Positions 36,169-46,247 of a stretch of DNA of 64,000 nt are shown here, piece after piece. Position numbers and translations under genes: made by a program. The notes beneath the pieces are model-generated. The model saw only the letters and a program-made list of their open reading frames with translations, did no database searches and was not told where the DNA came from. Numbering within the stretch: position 1 is the first letter of the stretch; each line of letters begins with the position of its first letter. Origin of the DNA: Aureliella helgolandensis (lineage in GTDB: Bacteria > Planctomycetota > Planctomycetia > Pirellulales > Pirellulaceae); assembly GCF_007752135.1 (NCBI RefSeq), contig NZ_CP036298.1, positions 1,984,001-2,048,000 of the forward strand, read 5' to 3'.

Positions 36169-36788
36169 AGTGAAAACTCTCTGCAAAGTGAACAAGGTTG
36201 GATGAAAATCGTGAGATCCTAGCACGGACGCTGAAATGCACGTGAGGCTGCAGGAATCCACTGCGCCAACCCCTCCTGCAGACACGCTTCTTCTGGCTTT
36301 AGAGCCTCCTGGCGTTTGAGGCTGGAGACTGTGGCGGCATTGGGCGGTTGGAAAAACGGCAGTCGATTTGCGCCCCTATCATAACCTATCTGCCAGGGGC
36401 GTCGGTGCAATCTGAAGAATCGTTGCGACCGAGCTAAACTTCTTGGTCGCGGTTGTCGATCCAACCCTAAGAAGCGCCTTACGGATTATCATCCGCTGAG
36501 TCGAGGTTCCTGGAGTCGCATTGCCCCATGCGCAGCCGGAATTCGGCCAGCGGACCAACTCCGGAAAATTGGACATCGGTTGAATCCGGCAACACATTGG
36601 CATCGCTCGTCAATGTGGAAGTCTGTTGGGTTCTAGGTTTGGGTGCTACCGTTTCGTCCTCTTCGATGGCGGTTCCAGTGGATAACGGTTCAGTAGGCTT
36701 GAACCGGATGCGCGTCGTCACTACCGGAAGGGCGTTGCGCGATGAAGAATCGCGTCGCTGATCTACGTCCTTATCCTATCGCGAACGT
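36169..36788. other. Divergent spacer with a possible small gene
   Basis: About 620 bases between the sulfatase and the TPR gene. The first 117 bases may instead be the N-terminal extension of the sulfatase. A possible 80-codon gene on the minus strand (36479-36721) is listed separately. Nothing else is recognised. Confidence 0.45.
36479..36721 (-). CDS. Possible small hypothetical protein
   Basis: An 80-codon frame starts with GTG and has reasonable codon choices throughout. The predicted product is hydrophilic, Thr/Asp/Glu-rich and without membrane segments or known motifs. No good ribosome site is seen, and a competing frame on the other strand covers the same stretch. It may be a small planctomycete-specific protein or chance. 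Confidence 0.3.
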   Translation of the reverse strand: MTTRIRFKPTEPLSTGTAIEEDETVAPKPRTQQTSTLTSDANVLPDSTDVQFSGVGPLAEFRLRMGQCDSRNLDSADDNP

Positions 36789-39700
36789 GTGGAGCCGTCC
36801 TTGAAGTTCAACACGCCAGCGGATTCTTTTTGCACTCCAACAGTAGTCAAACGAGCCGCAATCTGTTTGCTAGTTGTTCTTGCTGTGGGGCTGCTTGTGC
36901 ATCAGGTATGGCGTCGTGAGCATGCTTCGATCGCGGCAGCGCCCTTCGTTGTGTCGCCTAGCGAGTCGTCCGCGACTGACCTCCAACTCGCTCCATTCGG
37001 TGTACCTCAAGCGGCTAGCCTAGATCGCCCTGGACTCGAACATCGGGGAACGCCGCTGGTTGCGCAGCCGCTGCTCGTCTACTCGATTGCGAGCCTGACG
37101 CCACCGCCAGCCAATCTGTCTGTAACTCCTCCACCCACCACCGGTCCCTTTCGAATTGCATCCTACAGCTCCCCGGGAGAATTCGGGGCGAACGCGACGG
37201 AGTCCGAGCTGGTGGAAGCCGCTGAGATCGTTCTGACACCGCCGAGCAATTCACTGCAGCGCGCAGGGCCGCTAGCTGACAATTTTCCGCCCAATGGCGG
37301 CATTGCGCAGCGCCCGAGAACAACCGGCATAAGCCCCTGGATATCCGAATCGCGAGCCCAGGACATTCCCTCGGCGAGTGAGTCCAAGGGGAGGGCTGAG
37401 CCAAGGCCGCCGCATTCCCGAGAAGTCTTGCCAGGTTCAAGTCGGAGTGCAACTGAGGCAGTTGCGTCTCCCAGGCTCTATCCCGAGCAGTCCAGCGCGG
37501 CGGACCAACTCTCCAATGCCGTTCTCCCGAAACCTGAAAATCCGGCGAGCTCTCTTCGTCGCGATGTGCTCGTCGAGTCGGCTCGGAATGCGGTCGCCCT
37601 GCAGGACCTTGAATTGGCCTCTCAACGTTTCGAAAATCTGCTGATTGAGTTTCCCGCATTTGAAGAGGCGCGATCGGAATACGTTGGGATCCTTAGCCAG
37701 CGTGGGCTTTGGGCGGACGCGCAGGTCCAGCTCGAGCAACTCTTGGAGATGCACCCTTCCGAGGTTGCTTACTATTCACGCTACGCCGACTTGTTGATTC
37801 AGCAGGGGAAATTTGTCTCGGCTGAAGGCACCCTGAAGCGTATGCTGGAAGAGCAACCGGGTGAACCCGAAGCCTACATTGTGCTGGGCCGGTTGCTCGT
37901 ATGGCAAGGTAAGACCGCCGAGGCGGCCAAGTTGTACGACACGCATTTGAAGAGCGCCGGCAATCTGCCGCCTGCTCTGGAAGCGAAACTCGCTAGATTC
38001 TTGATGGAGATCAATCGTCCTCAACAGGCAATCGCCATTATTTCACGGTTGCTTGAGATGCAATCGGATGATCCTGAGCTTACGCTTGATCTCCTACTTG
38101 CGCATGCGCGCCTCGGCCATGAGGCTCTTGTATTCGACCTGCTTGGCACCATCGCAGAATATCCCGGCGTACAACCCTCCCAGCGGATTGCCTTGGCGGA
38201 CACGCTGTACCGTGAGGCTTACTACCGTCCCGCACTCATGCTCTTTGAACAGGCGTTGGCACACTCCCCAGGGGACATCAATACGCAGTGCAAGCTCATT
38301 CGCACGCACGTCAGGCTGTACAACATGCCCGCCGCCGCAGCCACATTGGCGGGGCTTGCCGAGCGGCAGACGGATGTGCTGGTCCGACTCGAATTGGCCA
38401 ATTATAAGACCGCCGTTGGTGAACTGGCGGAAGCCTACGCGATCTATCAGTCGCTTCTGCTAGAGAACCCGCAGCAGGTCGAGGCGCTCAAAGGACTCGG
38501 GACACTGCTGCATGCCATTTCCGATTTTAGACGGGCCGAGACGGTTTACCGTCGCGCCCTGGAAAATGCCCCAAATGATCCCCAGTTGAAGCAACAGCTC
38601 GCAGAGACTCTGCTTAAGCAACGCAGGCTTAATTCGGCCATCGACGTCCTCGATTCCTCTGTTGGCGCCGCCAATGCGGTGGGCGTTGTCGCATCCGATC
38701 CAGGCGCCATTGCGGATATGCTCGTTCGAGGCCAAGAGTATTCTGCTGCGGAAGCATTATGTTTGGAAGAGCTGCATGTTGTCCATTCAGCTAGCACTCG
38801 ACTGTCCCTGCGGACTTCTCTGGGGTGGGCACAATTTAGATTGGGACGTCCCAGTGAAGCGTTGGAGACCTTCAATCAGACCCGCCTTGAGAATGCCACC
38901 AATTCTCCGAGGCTGAGGTACGGCATCTATTGCTGCCAGAGAGAGCTTGGACAGTCTGCTGCGGCGGAGGCTGAGCTGAGCGAAGAGCTGAGTCTCTTCT
39001 ATCCTAGTACGTACAATCGCGTGGTCTTGGCAGATCTGGCCTTGCAAGACTGCAACTGCGCGCTTGCCGCAAGGTTGTTGGGCCAAGCCCTGGCCTTTGA
39101 GCCTGACAACCATTACTTGCTGATTCGACTTGGCGAAGCGGAAGCGATGTGTGACGCCTGTGCAAATCAGTGCGAGGACGAGGCGCATTTTGAGCAAGCA
39201 CTCGCCCTGTCCCCGAGCAATACGCGTGCTCGACTGGGGTTGGCACGCGGGGCGGCACGTGGTCATGCTTACGCCAGCAGTATTGAACTGTATCGACAAA
39301 TTCTGGTCGCTTTGCCGATGTACCCTCTCGCAGCGATGGAGCAGGCTCGAGTCTGGTACGCATGGAAGGGAGTCGACCGAGCAAATCAAGCCTACTGGCA
39401 GGCAGAGGAGGTTCTCCAGTCCCAGCCACGTTTTACACAGGATGCCAACCTCAACGCTAGAAATCTCCAGGCGCTTGAGGACGACAACGCACAAGCCAAT
39501 CGTAGCCTGCAAGCGGTGGTCGAAGAGCGTTCGGGCAAATACTGGAAAAACTGGAAGCCGAGATCCTCGTTGTGCCACTTTCGTAATTTGATCGAAATCG
39601 ATCCCACCAATGAAGAGGCCTATTTCGATTTGGCGCAAGTCTTGTCCGAACTAGGGATGACCCATCAGGCCATCGACCAATACAACCAACTATTAGCCAT

Positions 39701-40670
39701 TAATCCCTGCCATCGCGAAGCCGCCATCGCGCGTCGTCGCAAACAGCTTGAGCTGCGTCCTCAGCTTCGGAACCGGTTCGAATTTGAGCATCGGACTGGC
39801 CGTGATGGCTTGTCCAGTATTACCTCCTTGCGTCTAGAGAGCTTGGCTGTCATGCCGGTGGGGGATCAGCAAGACTATTTGACGATTGGTTACGCGCACC
39901 GATTTCTAAGACCGCATCGCGGAACCGATGCAGATGGCAATGTCGCGATTCTAGGAATACATTCCCAACCCCTAGAGCAGCTCACTTTGTTCGCCGTCAC
40001 TGAGGTCGAGGAGTACGACTACGGATTCTCGACTCGACCGACATTTCGCACCGGCGCATATTGGCGGACCTCTGCAGACGTGCTCTTGGGGATTGATGGC
40101 TTCTTGGACAATGTCGCCGAGAATGGCGAGTCGATACGCCAGGATATCTATCGTGGCGGGTTTGATCTAAGCCTGGCAACGTACCTCAATTGGAGATGGC
40201 AGGTAGATGGCAGGTATCGCTATGCAGCCTACTCGGACCACAACTCTCTGCATGAATTATCGATCCACAATAACTATTCACTGGCAGTAGGTCGCCGTCC
40301 CTTGACGGCCAAACTGGACTTCAACTTGCTGAGCTATGCCAACGCCACCGAATTCGGACCAACACCGGGAGTCTTGCAAGATACCATTCATCCCTACTTT
40401 AGTCCCAGCGGCTATGTATTCTTAACGGCGGGGATGGAAAAGCGGTTCTGGTTGAGTCAGCATACGTTCGACGGGGCAAATCAACACTGGTTCTCCATGT
40501 GTGGGGGAGCCCGTGTCGATTCCGAGAGCGTGGGATTTGGTCTGTTCGAGCTGCGAGGGCATCGAGACATCCGCGACTGGCTCAGCGCTGACGTCTCTAC
40601 CGCTGGGATCTTTTCGAGCGTCTACGAATCGGTCGGAGTCCAAGGTTTCTTGACAATCCGCATGCCATAG
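36789..40670 (+). CDS. TPR-repeat protein with C-terminal outer-membrane beta-barrel-like domain (BcsC-like)
   Basis: The 1293-residue protein has an N-terminal membrane anchor or signal (AAICLLVVLAVGLLVHQVW) and a Pro/Ser-rich linker to about residue 250. A long series of tetratricopeptide repeats follows to about 990 (for example AEGTLKRMLEEQPGEPEAYIVLGRLLVWQGK, EAYFDLAQVLSELGMTHQAIDQYNQLL). The last 300 or so residues are rich in alternating aromatic/polar strands and resemble an outer-membrane barrel. This order is that of BcsC/AlgK-AlgE-type exopolysaccharide exporters. It converges on the BcsA-like gene, their stops being 53 bases apart, and a GH5 gene follows, which supports a cellulose-like export role. 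The start is GTG 36789; a TTG at 36801 with GGAG upstream is an alternative. Confidence 0.8.
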   Translation: MEPSLKFNTPADSFCTPTVVKRAAICLLVVLAVGLLVHQVWRREHASIAAAPFVVSPSESSATDLQLAPFGVPQAASLDRPGLEHRGTPLVAQPLLVYSIASLTPPPANLSVTPPPTTGPFRIASYSSPGEFGANATESELVEAAEIVLTPPSNSLQRAGPLADNFPPNGGIAQRPRTTGISPWISESRAQDIPSASESKGRAEPRPPHSREVLPGSSRSATEAVASPRLYPEQSSAADQLSNAVLPKPENPASSLRRDVLVESARNAVALQDLELASQRFENLLIEFPAFEEARSEYVGILSQRGLWADAQVQLEQLLEMHPSEVAYYSRYADLLIQQGKFVSAEGTLKRMLEEQPGEPEAYIVLGRLLVWQGKTAEAAKLYDTHLKSAGNLPPALEAKLARFLMEINRPQQAIAIISRLLEMQSDDPELTLDLLLAHARLGHEALVFDLLGTIAEYPGVQPSQRIALADTLYREAYYRPALMLFEQALAHSPGDINTQCKLIRTHVRLYNMPAAAATLAGLAERQTDVLVRLELANYKTAVGELAEAYAIYQSLLLENPQQVEALKGLGTLLHAISDFRRAETVYRRALENAPNDPQLKQQLAETLLKQRRLNSAIDVLDSSVGAANAVGVVASDPGAIADMLVRGQEYSAAEALCLEELHVVHSASTRLSLRTSLGWAQFRLGRPSEALETFNQTRLENATNSPRLRYGIYCCQRELGQSAAAEAELSEELSLFYPSTYNRVVLADLALQDCNCALAARLLGQALAFEPDNHYLLIRLGEAEAMCDACANQCEDEAHFEQALALSPSNTRARLGLARGAARGHAYASSIELYRQILVALPMYPLAAMEQARVWYAWKGVDRANQAYWQAEEVLQSQPRFTQDANLNARNLQALEDDNAQANRSLQAVVEERSGKYWKNWKPRSSLCHFRNLIEIDPTNEEAYFDLAQVLSELGMTHQAIDQYNQLLAINPCHREAAIARRRKQLELRPQLRNRFEFEHRTGRDGLSSITSLRLESLAVMPVGDQQDYLTIGYAHRFLRPHRGTDADGNVAILGIHSQPLEQLTLFAVTEVEEYDYGFSTRPTFRTGAYWRTSADVLLGIDGFLDNVAENGESIRQDIYRGGFDLSLATYLNWRWQVDGRYRYAAYSDHNSLHELSIHNNYSLAVGRRPLTAKLDFNLLSYANATEFGPTPGVLQDTIHPYFSPSGYVFLTAGMEKRFWLSQHTFDGANQHWFSMCGGARVDSESVGFGLFELRGHRDIRDWLSADVSTAGIFSSVYESVGVQGFLTIRMP

Positions 40671-40722
40671 CAGCAAGTGTCTGCCTTACAGCAGCCCCTG
40701 GGCTGGTACCAGTCAGATTCCG

Positions 40723-43700
40723 CTATTGAGCCCGCTCGAAACCTGGCGCGGGAGTCGTGACATACCGTAGAGCTGGGGCAGCTTCGACGCCCGAGGTAGC
40801 GGACACCAGCATCTCCAGATGCTGATCTGCCAACTCGAACTGTCCAGAGGCCTTCAGTAAGTTGACCAGTTGCAGACGCAATTTGATGCGGTCCGGTTGC
40901 CGTTCGACGAGACTGGTCAACAGCGGCATGAGCAGCTGTGGTTGCCCAAGTTGGGAAAGCACATTGACCAGTGTCTCCGTCATCATCTCGTTGTTGGGGG
41001 TTGCGACAACTTCTCCCGCGATAAACTTCACCAAGTCGATCTGCTGCTCCGTAAAGCCGCTGCCAACCAGCTGCATCGATTGGGCGAAGGCGAGTTGGTA
41101 GTCGAGGCGGTGGGGGACTTTGGCGAGCAGCTGCTCCCAGGCGTCCAAAGCGCGTTTTCCATCGCCGCTCCACAGGAACGCAAAGGCGATGTTTTCTAGA
41201 GCTTGATGGTTGGTAGCGTCTTGGCGGAGCACTTCCTGGAAGGTTGAAATCGCGAGGGGGTAGTCTTTCCCCCACATCGCATTCTCAGCCAAGGCGACTT
41301 GAGTTTCAATGCCACCCTCGTGACTCGCTAAAATTTGCTCATAGGCTGCCACTGCATTCGGGAATTCGCCGAGAGAAGAGTAGATCGTTCCCAGCATCCG
41401 TAGCTCTTCAAGCTCTGGATGTGGATTCTGCGCGAGCAGGTCAATGGCTTGTGCTGGTCGATCCCCTTCGACGAGTAGCCCCGCATATTCCCGCCGCAAG
41501 GCTGAGTTCTTCGTCAGCACTGTGCGATCGATCTGATCGAGCAGTGCAATGGCCGCCGTAGTATTGTTGAGATTGGCTTGATTCCTGGCCGCCGAGAGCA
41601 AGAGGTCTTGCCGGTGTTCTCGATTTTTGGGTGCATCCAAGACGGGCATCATCAAATTGTAGATTCGCTCTGCTTCCGCGTAGCGTCGCACGTTATCGAG
41701 CGTTTGGGCACGGCAAAGTCGAGCCGAAAACGTTTCTACCTCGCGCTGAAGCAAGAGCTCGTCCAACTTTGCTAAGCCCTCTTTGTCCTTGAGTTGCCAC
41801 AGAATCCCGTGCAGCTCCACAATCCGCGCCTCATCGGCTGCGGGGTCGTTGACTAAATCATTGACCATTTGTGCTAGTTTGTCGCGCATTCCGGGCGACA
41901 CTTGGGTCGAGTGGCTTGCGCGTGAGATGAGCAACGCGTCTCGATGCCAAGAGAGGGTAAAGACGATTGCCAATATGGCGGCAGCCAACGACGTAAGCCC
42001 GGTTAGAATCGCTGGTCGCGCATTCGGCAATCGCTTTTCAGGGGGCCTCAGGGTTACGACCTGAGCAATAGCATTCTGTTTGCTAGCGGTGCACAGGGAG
42101 AGGAGCAGGCTGCGCGATTCAGCCACAAATTTCCCAAACTGCAACTCTGGAAATTCAAGTGCGGTGGCACCCAGGCACACTTGCTTAATTCCCGTCACCG
42201 TCGCCGTGCTGGTGACGACTCCAAGCGGGGTAATGAGTTCCAGATTCAATTCCTGGCCGACGGCGGGACTGCGGTCAATTAAAAACATGCAGCCATTGGG
42301 GGACAAGCCTTCGGTGACCGTCGAAATTCTTTCCCCGTCGGGGAGCTGCAACACCAAAGGCAGATTGACTCGCTGTTCGGCAAAGGTGCTGTTGACCAAA
42401 ACTCGCTCGATCGAGTCGGTGGACTTGTGGCGTTTGCGAGCTTCGAATTGATCATACATGCGAGCGGTTGCATAATCGGAGCAGAGTCGCCACACGGAAG
42501 CTAGGCAAGCAGAACTGGGTTCGATGAATTGCAATCCGTATCGCCAGCTTTGGACATTTCCATCGCGACGCGAAACCGACTTGATCATTTGCGATTTGTA
42601 ATGAATCTTGCCACGACAGTGCGCGGCGACCCCCATCGCTGATATGACGACCTCGACCTCGTGTTCATTCGGGATGACTTCGAAGGCATGGAAGCCTAAG
42701 CCTTGCTCGTTAAGGTCGCAACTCACACCGTGGCCGGTATGGGAACCCCCCTCTTCATCGACATAGGTGTACTCAACGTTGACTGCGCAAGGGTGGCGCC
42801 AGGCCCGTCCAACTTCATCCATCATTCTTAGCGCACGACGGATGACTTGCCATGCAAACCAGGATTGGATCAGGAGCAAAATGGAGCCAACGATCAAACC
42901 GTTGAGATCATGGCTTAGCCCCACGCTGTACATGGTGGAAGCCCAAGCGATCGACAGCGCGCTGCCAGCGATGTACAGACACTGAGGTAGAATGAATTTG
43001 CGAATACGGTTGGTTTGCCGCCCACGCTTGCTGGTTACCACAAACGTGGTTTTCTTGCGTTTGAAAATAGCTCGATAGGTCGAGACAATCTGGGTCCAGA
43101 AGGACGCCATATGCGTCAGCTCGGTTCCCATCAAGTGGCCGTGACCGTTGCCGGTAATCTTGACCGCCGTCCAAATGGTCATCATGTAGACTACAGTGAT
43201 GATTCCCAGGGTCCAACTTAACTCCGCCACGGGCGGCACGCCCGTGAGCAGCATCAGCATGGGGGCGATATACAGCTGCAGTTTCTGAATGCCTGTGGTC
43301 CAGCTCAGCATCGAACCGACGTACCCCAATCGCTGCGCCAATGTCAGGCCCGGCATGGTAATGGGATTGTCGTAGGCAAATACGCCCAGGTTGCCTTCGC
43401 CCCAACGCAGTCGTTGAGTGTTGAAGGTGGTCACATCGGTGGCTGCTTGGCCACTGACCATCCGTTCATTGACAAAGAGAGACTTCCATCCGCGGGCGTG
43501 CATTCGCAAGCCCGTGTGCATATCCTCGGTAATGGTTTCAGTGGCAACTAGGCCAACGTCTTCCAGCGCAGAACGGCGGAACATGGCGGCGCTACCACAA
43601 AAGGAAACAGCATTCCAATAGTTCTTGCCGGGTTGAATGACGTTGTAAAACAGCTCGCCTTCTTCCCAGTACTGCTGTTTTTTGTAATCCAGAATTCCAT

Positions 43701-44301
43701 GAAAGTTGTCGAAGTTGTAGAACGAGTGGGGCGTTTGCACGAACCCCATTTTGTCGTCGGAAAAATAGCCCAACAACCGGGTAATAAAGTCTCGACGCGA
43801 CACGTGGTCAGCATCGAAGATGACGACAAACTCACCATGGGTAATTTCCATGGCATGATTGAGATTGCCCGCTTTGGCGTGCAAATTCGTTTCGCGATTG
43901 ATATAGAGGGCGCCCAACTCCATGGCTAAGGCGGCGACTTCTGCCCGGTTCCCATCATCCAAGACGTATGTCTTGTGGGGATAGTCGAGTGATATTGCGG
44001 CTGAGATGGTCCCCCGCAATAGCTCTGGATCCTCGTTGTAGGTTGGAATAAAGACATCCACCGATCGATCGTCCAGAGGTGGCACTGCTTCGGGTTCCAC
44101 GATTTCCCAGATTTGGAAAAAATAGAGGAACATCAATCCGCATCCGTAAATCTCCGCTAGGTAAAGCGAGATCGAAGCGAAGGAAGCATACCATCCATCG
44201 AGATTGAGCGTGAAGGCGCGGTAACTGATGTAGATAAACGTGGCAATGACCGCCAGGATCATCGACGCGTGTCGCACTCTTGAACTGTGGGTATTCAACA
44301 T
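40723..44301 (-). CDS. BcsA-like cellulose/exopolysaccharide synthase fused to two PilZ domains and a TPR domain
   Basis: The 1192-residue protein starts with membrane spans and a GT2 domain carrying the processive-synthase motifs: PTYNED (86-91), DDG (115-117), DAD (163-165), TED (258-260) and QRLRW (296-300). More spans follow to about 485. A PilZ-like domain lies at about 500-595; its second motif reads DLNEQG instead of D/NxSxxG. A second PilZ-like domain at about 640-720 has GLSPNG. A further membrane span at about 765-784 leads to about 380 residues of TPR repeats, placed on the far side of the membrane. Known role of BcsA: c-di-GMP-activated polymerisation of UDP-glucose with co-secretion. 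The TPR extension is not part of ordinary BcsA. No bcsB is visible. Confidence 0.88.
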   Translation of the reverse strand: MLNTHSSRVRHASMILAVIATFIYISYRAFTLNLDGWYASFASISLYLAEIYGCGLMFLYFFQIWEIVEPEAVPPLDDRSVDVFIPTYNEDPELLRGTISAAISLDYPHKTYVLDDGNRAEVAALAMELGALYINRETNLHAKAGNLNHAMEITHGEFVVIFDADHVSRRDFITRLLGYFSDDKMGFVQTPHSFYNFDNFHGILDYKKQQYWEEGELFYNVIQPGKNYWNAVSFCGSAAMFRRSALEDVGLVATETITEDMHTGLRMHARGWKSLFVNERMVSGQAATDVTTFNTQRLRWGEGNLGVFAYDNPITMPGLTLAQRLGYVGSMLSWTTGIQKLQLYIAPMLMLLTGVPPVAELSWTLGIITVVYMMTIWTAVKITGNGHGHLMGTELTHMASFWTQIVSTYRAIFKRKKTTFVVTSKRGRQTNRIRKFILPQCLYIAGSALSIAWASTMYSVGLSHDLNGLIVGSILLLIQSWFAWQVIRRALRMMDEVGRAWRHPCAVNVEYTYVDEEGGSHTGHGVSCDLNEQGLGFHAFEVIPNEHEVEVVISAMGVAAHCRGKIHYKSQMIKSVSRRDGNVQSWRYGLQFIEPSSACLASVWRLCSDYATARMYDQFEARKRHKSTDSIERVLVNSTFAEQRVNLPLVLQLPDGERISTVTEGLSPNGCMFLIDRSPAVGQELNLELITPLGVVTSTATVTGIKQVCLGATALEFPELQFGKFVAESRSLLLSLCTASKQNAIAQVVTLRPPEKRLPNARPAILTGLTSLAAAILAIVFTLSWHRDALLISRASHSTQVSPGMRDKLAQMVNDLVNDPAADEARIVELHGILWQLKDKEGLAKLDELLLQREVETFSARLCRAQTLDNVRRYAEAERIYNLMMPVLDAPKNREHRQDLLLSAARNQANLNNTTAAIALLDQIDRTVLTKNSALRREYAGLLVEGDRPAQAIDLLAQNPHPELEELRMLGTIYSSLGEFPNAVAAYEQILASHEGGIETQVALAENAMWGKDYPLAISTFQEVLRQDATNHQALENIAFAFLWSGDGKRALDAWEQLLAKVPHRLDYQLAFAQSMQLVGSGFTEQQIDLVKFIAGEVVATPNNEMMTETLVNVLSQLGQPQLLMPLLTSLVERQPDRIKLRLQLVNLLKASGQFELADQHLEMLVSATSGVEAAPALRYVTTPAPGFERAQ

Positions 44302-44372
44302 AATAAGATCAATTCAGTGGTCGAGTGAGGCGCAGGGGACGAGAGCAGAAAGCCGTGTCTGTCTCAAGCTGG

Positions 44373-45524
44373 CTACTGAAACTGAATCAGCGTTTTTAGG
44401 GTGGCTGGATCATCGTGTGGGTGAGCGCCAGGGTGTACCGATAGCGGATAGTCCCCCCACCATTGCCCAGCCGCCCAATAGCAACTGGCCAGATTCTGAT
44501 GGCGCAGTTCATGCAGGAAATCCTCCAACAAGGCATTCCATCTAGGATCGTTGTTGGGCACGCCAAATTCTCCGATGAATCCGACCACTTGGTTCTTTCT
44601 GCACCAATCTGCAAACGGCTTGATCCGGTTCGCCGGTCTTTGTTTGAGTGCAGGGTCGAGTCGTTGCTCGTAGCTATAGCTGAATTTATATTTGCCACTC
44701 GCATCCAAATCGAAATAACAGTGCGCTTCATAGGCGGTTCGCTGGGCTGGGTCACGAATCCAGGCGGTATCTCCATTCACCTCAGCAAAGCGTTCGGCGG
44801 AAGACCATTCGTCTCCAGCAACCAAAATCCAATTCTCAAGATCCACCGTGCGAATGCCGTCCACGACCTTTTGAGAAATCCGCTGCCAGCTGGAATCGTC
44901 CATGTCATGCGGTTCATTCATGATTCCATAAGCCAACAAACCGGGATGGTTGCGGTACCTCCGAGCCAAGAATTGCCAGAAATTGGCCAAATCCTCCGAG
45001 GTGACGGGGCGGTTTCCCTCCCAGCGTTGGTCGATTCTCAACGACTGCACACGCGACCCGGTCGCCCAGGCGTAGCGCGCGTAGTTGTGCAAATCGATAA
45101 TTACCTTCCCCTGGTGCTTGGCGATCAATTCCAAGGTTTGATCGAGCTGCTTCAGCTCCTGAGGATCCAAGGCTTTGCCGAGCTTGGGCTGCAACCTTTC
45201 CCACCGAATGGGAAGCCGAAACGTCCGTATTCCGCGTGCAGCTAGGCCCTCAACGGATTCCGCAGAGGGGTAGACATAGTCTCGCCCAACGCGGCCGGGA
45301 TGTAGATTGCTAAAACCGTCTGCCTCGACACCAAATTCGGCGCCAGCCAGGGAAACACCGACGCCTTGAAAGAGCGCGGAGGTCGGTGGATTGGAGGCTG
45401 TCCAACGAGCACTCGAGGTTTGAGCCAACGCAGCGTGCGGACATATCCCTTGGACCAACAGTAGCAAACCTACTGCCAAGCCTGGGGAGACAGTGGGAAT
45501 ATAGGGCTTGGTGCGATTGCGCAT
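44373..45524 (-). CDS. Secreted GH5-family endoglucanase
   Basis: The 383-residue protein has a signal peptide (GLAVGLLLLVQGICPHAALAQ). The GH5 fold shows the acid/base Glu in YGIMNEPHDM (about 203-212), the nucleophile Glu in VGFIGEFGVPNND (about 325-337), IRTFRLPIRWERLQP early, and AYEAHCYFD. Expected activity: endo-beta-1,4-glucanase. Cellulose synthesis loci commonly carry a cellulase (BcsZ, GH8, or a GH5 substitute) needed for proper polymer release. It lies 71 bases upstream of the BcsA-like gene on the same strand, so co-transcription is likely. GGAA lies a few bases before the ATG. Confidence 0.9.
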   Translation of the reverse strand: MRNRTKPYIPTVSPGLAVGLLLLVQGICPHAALAQTSSARWTASNPPTSALFQGVGVSLAGAEFGVEADGFSNLHPGRVGRDYVYPSAESVEGLAARGIRTFRLPIRWERLQPKLGKALDPQELKQLDQTLELIAKHQGKVIIDLHNYARYAWATGSRVQSLRIDQRWEGNRPVTSEDLANFWQFLARRYRNHPGLLAYGIMNEPHDMDDSSWQRISQKVVDGIRTVDLENWILVAGDEWSSAERFAEVNGDTAWIRDPAQRTAYEAHCYFDLDASGKYKFSYSYEQRLDPALKQRPANRIKPFADWCRKNQVVGFIGEFGVPNNDPRWNALLEDFLHELRHQNLASCYWAAGQWWGDYPLSVHPGAHPHDDPATLKTLIQFQ

Positions 45525-45771
45525 GGTTCCAACGTATCAATCAATGACTTAAGAAAAAGTCACCGAGCTACGAAATGGAAACGGACCGGTTGGCTTGGCA
45601 ATTCAGTGACACGTAAAGGTACGAGCGCTTTTAGCATTCGGCGTATGTCCCCTCCTATTTTTCTCCTAATCGCTGTAGCTTTTTGTTCCAGATGCACTGG
45701 GACGTCCCCTAATTCACAAGCATTCCTCCTACTGCCCCTTTAGAAACGCGTCTGGGATTTCTCCAATCGGC

Positions 45772-46089
45772 TCACTCCTGCGATTCGCGAAGCTTTTGCA
45801 CTTCCTCTTCGTAAGCCTCCACCGCGGCTTGATATTTGCCCAAGATGGATTGCCAAACCCCTGCCCACTGATTCTCCAAACCCAATTCTTGCAGTCGGGC
45901 GACCACAATTACAATCACCCCTGCGATGGTGATTAGGGAGGTTTCGTAGGCCAGCCCCCAAGCGGCTAACCCTCCCCCGACGAGCAGGTACGAGAATGCA
46001 TACAGCCGCGAATTGCGAATCGCTGCCTTAGATTTCATGTAGCTTACTAGATAGTTTTCTTCGTCACTGAATTTCGGGCGTGCAGTCAT
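45772..46089 (-). CDS. Small membrane protein of unknown function
   Basis: The 105-residue protein has a charged N terminus, two hydrophobic spans (about 30-46 and 51-64: YAFSYLLVGGGLAAWGLAY, LITIAGVIVIVVA) and an acidic amphipathic C-terminal helix rich in Glu and Gln that may form a coiled coil. An AGGTG a few bases before the ATG supports translation. I do not recognise the family. The neighbours (GH5 glucanase and a sulfatase) give no clear functional hint. Confidence 0.65.
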   Translation of the reverse strand: MTARPKFSDEENYLVSYMKSKAAIRNSRLYAFSYLLVGGGLAAWGLAYETSLITIAGVIVIVVARLQELGLENQWAGVWQSILGKYQAAVEAYEEEVQKLRESQE

Positions 46090-46247
46090 CGGGACACCTA
46101 GTCGGTGGTCTTCTATGGGGGATCGCTATCTCAAGTTGATGAGGTGCGGTGTGCGGAAGTGATTGCGGCACCGCTTCTTCGAAAGCCAGTCGTTGAGGCT
46201 ACAACGCTCCATGAAAAACTCGGGCAGCTGAGCTCAGCGACAGGCTG

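Noticed and set aside
40690-40705. Small palindrome between the convergent exporter and synthase genes
   Set aside because: The stem is only 5-6 bp with no T run, too weak to call a terminator.
44463-45245. 260-codon plus-strand frame
   Set aside because: Antisense to the GH5 gene, whose catalytic motifs are intact.
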